NCBI GenBank assembly: GCA_002377855.1
Contig: DFQQ01000030.1
Span: 124,001-188,000 of the forward strand
DNA: 64,000 nucleotides
Direction of reading: 5' to 3'
Source: Acidovorax delafieldii
GTDB taxonomy: Bacteria; Pseudomonadota; Gammaproteobacteria; Burkholderiales; Burkholderiaceae_C
In this document: positions 61,071 to 64,000 of the stretch, in pieces
Numbering within the stretch: the stretch's first letter is position 1
Layout of the letters: every line of letters starts with the position of its first letter
Program-made: the position numbers and the translations under genes
Notes under the pieces: generated by a model
Seen by the model: only the letters and a program-made list of their open reading frames with translations
Database searches by the model: none
Told to the model about the DNA's origin: nothing

Positions 61071-61100
61071 GAAAAAAAGGGCGTCCGCAAGGACGCCCTT
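61071..61100 (-). terminator. Rho-independent terminator of the hybrid chemotaxis kinase gene
   Basis: Minus strand: AAGGGCGTCC-TTGC-GGACGCCCTT followed by a run of Ts (As at 61072-61078). Lies just after the stop at 61143 and may also stop photolyase transcripts. Confidence 0.92.
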
Positions 61101-61142
61101 CTCACAGCCAATACAGCCAAGCACAAGCTTGCGCCCTGCTCG

Positions 61143-64000
61143 TCAGACCTCGGCGGTGACCGCCGCAAGGCGCGCGTAATGTTGAATCAGGCTGAGCAAC
61201 TCTTCATCCGAGTAGGGCTTGCCCAAATAGTGATTCACGCCCAGCTCCATCGCATGTTCACGGTGCTTCTCAGCAATCCGCGACGTGATCATGATGATGG
61301 GCAGATCTCGCAAGGCACTGTCGGCGCGGATGTTGCGGGCCAGATCGAAACCGTCCATGCGCGGCATTTCGATGTCGGAAAGAACCACGGTGGGTCTTTC
61401 TTCTTGCAGACGCTCCAGCGCCTGCAAACCATCGGCTGCCAATGCCACGCGATAGCCTTCACGCTGCAGTAAACGCTGCGTCACGCGGCGTACCGTGATG
61501 GAGTCGTCCACCACCAGAATCAGCGGCACCTGGCTAGGGCCGGCCAGCATCGCTGTCGGCGCCTTGGGCGCATCGGGGCCGTCCGTTTCGGCCAGCATCG
61601 ACACCCCTGCGCTGGCAGCTCGTACCTGATCTCCATACACGGTTGCCAGGGCCACCGGGTTGTAAATCAAAACCACTGCACCAGAGGCCAGCACCGACAT
61701 ACCCGCCAGACCTGGAAGGCGCGAAAGCTGTGGCCCCAGGTTCTTCACCACAACTTCCTGGTTGCCCAACACTTCGTCCACGTGCATGGCAATGCGCTGC
61801 GACGCGCTTCGGAACACCACGACAGGACGGGTCTTGCCGGCGGGTTCATTGCTGCGCGCAGACGACTGCAGCAAAGCACCTGACCAGAAAAACGGCACCC
61901 GCTCCAGGCCATCGTCGAAATAGCCCGTGCGGTAGGCTTCTTCCATGTCCTGGACAGACGTGCGACGCACAATCTCCACCAGGTTGGCAGGCACACCCAC
62001 AGCCAGTTCGCCGGCCCGCAGCATCACCACCTGGGTCACCGCGGTGGTCAAAGGCAGCACCATGCGGAACGCAGCCCCCTGCCCGGTTTGCGTGGACGTT
62101 TCAATACGGCCGCCCAGGGCGTTGATTTCCGCGCGCACCACATCCATCCCAATACCGCGCCCGGACAAACCCGTCACTTCTGTTGCCGTGCTGAAGCCCG
62201 GCATGAAGATCAGGTTGGCAGCAGCTTCGTCGGTCAACTCATCGCCAGGCTCCAGCAAACCTTGCGCCAGCGCTTTTTCGCGAATGCGGGGCAGGTTCAA
62301 GCCTGCACCGTCATCACGGAACTCCACCGACACGTCATTGCCCTCGTGGCGAAGATCGACGGTAATGGTGCCGGTGGCAGGCTTTCCTGCAGCCAGGCGT
62401 ACTTCAGGCTCTTCAATGCCATGGGCCACACAGTTGCGCAGCAAGTGCTCGAAGGCCGGGGTCATGCGGTCTAGCACACCCCGGTCCATTTCGATGGATC
62501 CACCGGTGATGTCGAGCTTGATCTGTTTGCTGGTTTCTTTCGAAGCCTGGCGTACCACCGCGTACAGACGCTCGGCGATGCCCTCAAACTCCACCATGCG
62601 GGTGCGCAACAGGTCGCGCTGAAGTTCACGGGCTTGGCGGCCCTGTGCAATCAGGTCGTCCTCGGCGCCTTCCATAGCACGCTGCAAGTTACGCTGCACG
62701 GTAGCCACGTCGTTCACCGACTCTGCCATCATGCGTGTCAACTCTTGCACCCGCGTAAAGCGGTCAAACTCCAGCGGGTCGAAACCGGCTGCGGAATCCT
62801 TGGCCAGCGCCATGCGCGACTGCATCTGCGATTCAGCCTGCACTTCGATGTCACGCAACTGTTGGCGCAGACGATCCAGGTTGCCCGACAAATCGTTCAA
62901 TGAGCTTCTGAACTGCCCCAGGCGAACGTCCAGGCGCGAGCGGCTGATCATCACCTCACCCGCCTGGTTCACCAGACGATCAAGGAGTTGCGCGCGCACG
63001 CGCACTGATTGGTTGGCAGCGACGCGCAGCGGGGCCAGTTGCGAAGGGCCTGGCAAACGCACTGCAGGCGCCGTGGAGGCGGCGTCCTGAACGGCCGGCA
63101 CTGCTGCCGGTGCAGTTCCCGCTGCTGAGCCTTCTTCCTTCTCCTGCTCAGGTTCCAAGTTGGCTTCGGGCTGTTGTCCAGCGTGGGCACTGAGCGCTTG
63201 GAAGTTGGCTTCCAGCCCATCAAAACTTGCCTGCAACGGTTCGACTTGGTCGGCCGTCACTGTTTCCACGTCAATCTGCTCAATGGCCGATTCGAGGCGG
63301 TGAGCCATTTCACCCAGACGCATGGCACCGGCCAACCGCGAGCTGCCCTTGAGGGTGTGCAAGGCGCGCAAGACCTCACTGCGCGCGCTGAGGTTGTCTG
63401 GCCTTGCTGCCCATTGGCGCAGCGCGCCACCCAACTGAGGTAGCAACTCAGCGGCCTCTTCCTCGAAAATTGGGAACAGGTCGGGGTCGATGACGTCGAC
63501 AACGTCGATGTCGTCGTCCACATCGGCTGTCAGCAGCGCAGGCGCTGCCTCGCGCTTGACGACAGACAGTGCCGGCGCGACGGCGCGCGGCGCAGGAACT
63601 GCTGGCTCTTCGGGCATAGAAAACGCTGGCGCGTTGTCGTACCCAAGCGCATCCCCTGCGTCGTCGTTTGCTTCCGCATTTTGGGACGCCGACGAAACGT
63701 CCTCTGCAAGATCCTCGTCCACCGGAGACAACGTGTTGTTGACCTCAGTTTGCAGAATCTGACGCAAGGCCTCCAGCACTTCCGGGTTGGGCTCCTTCAA
63801 GAAGCCCGCCGCAAACTGGTGCAGCAAACGACGAATGTCTTCTGCGGCCGCCATGAAGACAGTGGCCTGCTCTGCATTGCCGCGTGTCTGCAATTGAACA
63901 TGTTGCAGTGCATGCTCGAGCACCCGCGCCATATCAGACAACGCAGTGAAGCCCACCGTTGCCGAACTACCCGCCAATGAGTGGGCCAGCGCTACGGCCG
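61143..64000 (-). CDS. ChpA/PilL-type hybrid CheA histidine kinase, C-terminal part (runs off window)
   Basis: About 952 codons are visible; the N terminus lies beyond base 64000. From the edge: an Hpt domain cut by the window (HSLAGSS, His codon at 63981-63983), an acidic linker, a second Hpt (RALHTLKGSSRLAGAMRL), CheA dimerisation helices, the HATPase domain (FEHLLRNCVAHGIEEPEVRL; STATEVTGLSGRGIGMDVVR), a CheW-like domain, and a receiver (ILVVDDSITVRRVTQ, LSDIEMPRMDGFDLA, YLGKPYSDEE). This is the order of ChpA, the kinase of the type IV pilus twitching/cAMP pathway. All kinase and receiver key residues are present. pilG-pilJ partners would be expected upstream. Confidence 0.93.
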   Translation of the reverse strand, partial: AVALAHSLAGSSATVGFTALSDMARVLEHALQHVQLQTRGNAEQATVFMAAAEDIRRLLHQFAAGFLKEPNPEVLEALRQILQTEVNNTLSPVDEDLAEDVSSASQNAEANDDAGDALGYDNAPAFSMPEEPAVPAPRAVAPALSVVKREAAPALLTADVDDDIDVVDVIDPDLFPIFEEEAAELLPQLGGALRQWAARPDNLSARSEVLRALHTLKGSSRLAGAMRLGEMAHRLESAIEQIDVETVTADQVEPLQASFDGLEANFQALSAHAGQQPEANLEPEQEKEEGSAAGTAPAAVPAVQDAASTAPAVRLPGPSQLAPLRVAANQSVRVRAQLLDRLVNQAGEVMISRSRLDVRLGQFRSSLNDLSGNLDRLRQQLRDIEVQAESQMQSRMALAKDSAAGFDPLEFDRFTRVQELTRMMAESVNDVATVQRNLQRAMEGAEDDLIAQGRQARELQRDLLRTRMVEFEGIAERLYAVVRQASKETSKQIKLDITGGSIEMDRGVLDRMTPAFEHLLRNCVAHGIEEPEVRLAAGKPATGTITVDLRHEGNDVSVEFRDDGAGLNLPRIREKALAQGLLEPGDELTDEAAANLIFMPGFSTATEVTGLSGRGIGMDVVRAEINALGGRIETSTQTGQGAAFRMVLPLTTAVTQVVMLRAGELAVGVPANLVEIVRRTSVQDMEEAYRTGYFDDGLERVPFFWSGALLQSSARSNEPAGKTRPVVVFRSASQRIAMHVDEVLGNQEVVVKNLGPQLSRLPGLAGMSVLASGAVVLIYNPVALATVYGDQVRAASAGVSMLAETDGPDAPKAPTAMLAGPSQVPLILVVDDSITVRRVTQRLLQREGYRVALAADGLQALERLQEERPTVVLSDIEMPRMDGFDLARNIRADSALRDLPIIMITSRIAEKHREHAMELGVNHYLGKPYSDEELLSLIQHYARLAAVTAEV

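Overview
The window is GC-rich, densely coded bacterial DNA, most probably from a betaproteobacterium of the Comamonadaceae, Acidovorax-like. This is inference from protein character, the argH / fimS-algR and yqgE-ruvX-pyrR-pyrB-pyrX gene orders, and interspersed repeats of a kind I associate with that family. No rRNA, tRNA, CRISPR array, insertion sequence or prophage was recognised. The content looks chromosomal.

Layout. 1-2.2 kb: two PAS-containing chemoreceptor genes (the first cut by the window edge). 2.6-6.1 kb: an N-terminally extended DNA polymerase IV and a HipBA-type kinase/antitoxin pair with an elaborate operator region. 6.1-14.1 kb: a LysR-linked catabolic block (ALDH7-type aldehyde dehydrogenase, FAD oxidase, orphan periplasmic binding protein, frameshifted aminotransferase, ThDP enzyme). 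14.3-23.1 kb: an IclR-linked operon joining a polyamine/opine-type ABC importer (PotABCD-like) to a three-subunit amine/imino-acid dehydrogenase of the HcnABC/OoxAB/LhpBEF type. 23.1-27.7 kb: an envelope cluster with an amicyanin-like cupredoxin, an exported truncated haemoglobin, a DUF3034 beta-barrel-like protein, an anti-sigma/ECF sigma pair and a DUF3455 lipoprotein. 27.9-31.5 kb: an alpha-hydroxy-acid dehydrogenase and a sensory diguanylate cyclase. 31.7-42.2 kb: pbpC, a VOC protein, a giant thioester alpha-2-macroglobulin and a membrane protein. 42.2-43.0 kb: a noncoding pair of inverted repeat copies. 43.1-49.7 kb: rhomboid-TPR protein, Bug/TctC binding protein, argH, fimS-algR, and a four-cysteine exported protein. 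49.8-55.3 kb: divergent ferric-iron-type ABC genes, a chemoreceptor and an acyltransferase. 55.4-60.9 kb: yqgE-ruvX-pyrR-pyrB-pyrX on the minus strand with a photolyase divergent. 61.1-64 kb: the C-terminal two-thirds or so of a ChpA/PilL-type hybrid CheA kinase.

How the parts fit. Two nitrogen-compound uptake-and-oxidation blocks sit next to each other with divergent regulators (LysR, IclR); two near-identical 15-bp palindromes between iclR and the ABC operon are the best operator candidates. FimS-AlgR and the ChpA-type kinase both belong to type IV pilus / surface-behaviour control in other proteobacteria, and the window also carries three chemoreceptors and a diguanylate cyclase. PbpC with the macroglobulin is the usual periplasmic defence/repair pair. 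PyrX is a catalytically dead dihydroorotase homologue beside pyrB.

The strongest points for follow-up are the concentric dyads over an apparently leaderless hipB start, the two IclR boxes, the 48-bp inverted repeat before the binding-protein gene, the interspersed mini-repeat that occurs inside coding sequence (including a signal peptide), the cupredoxin/globin/ECF cluster, and the probable frameshift in the aminotransferase.
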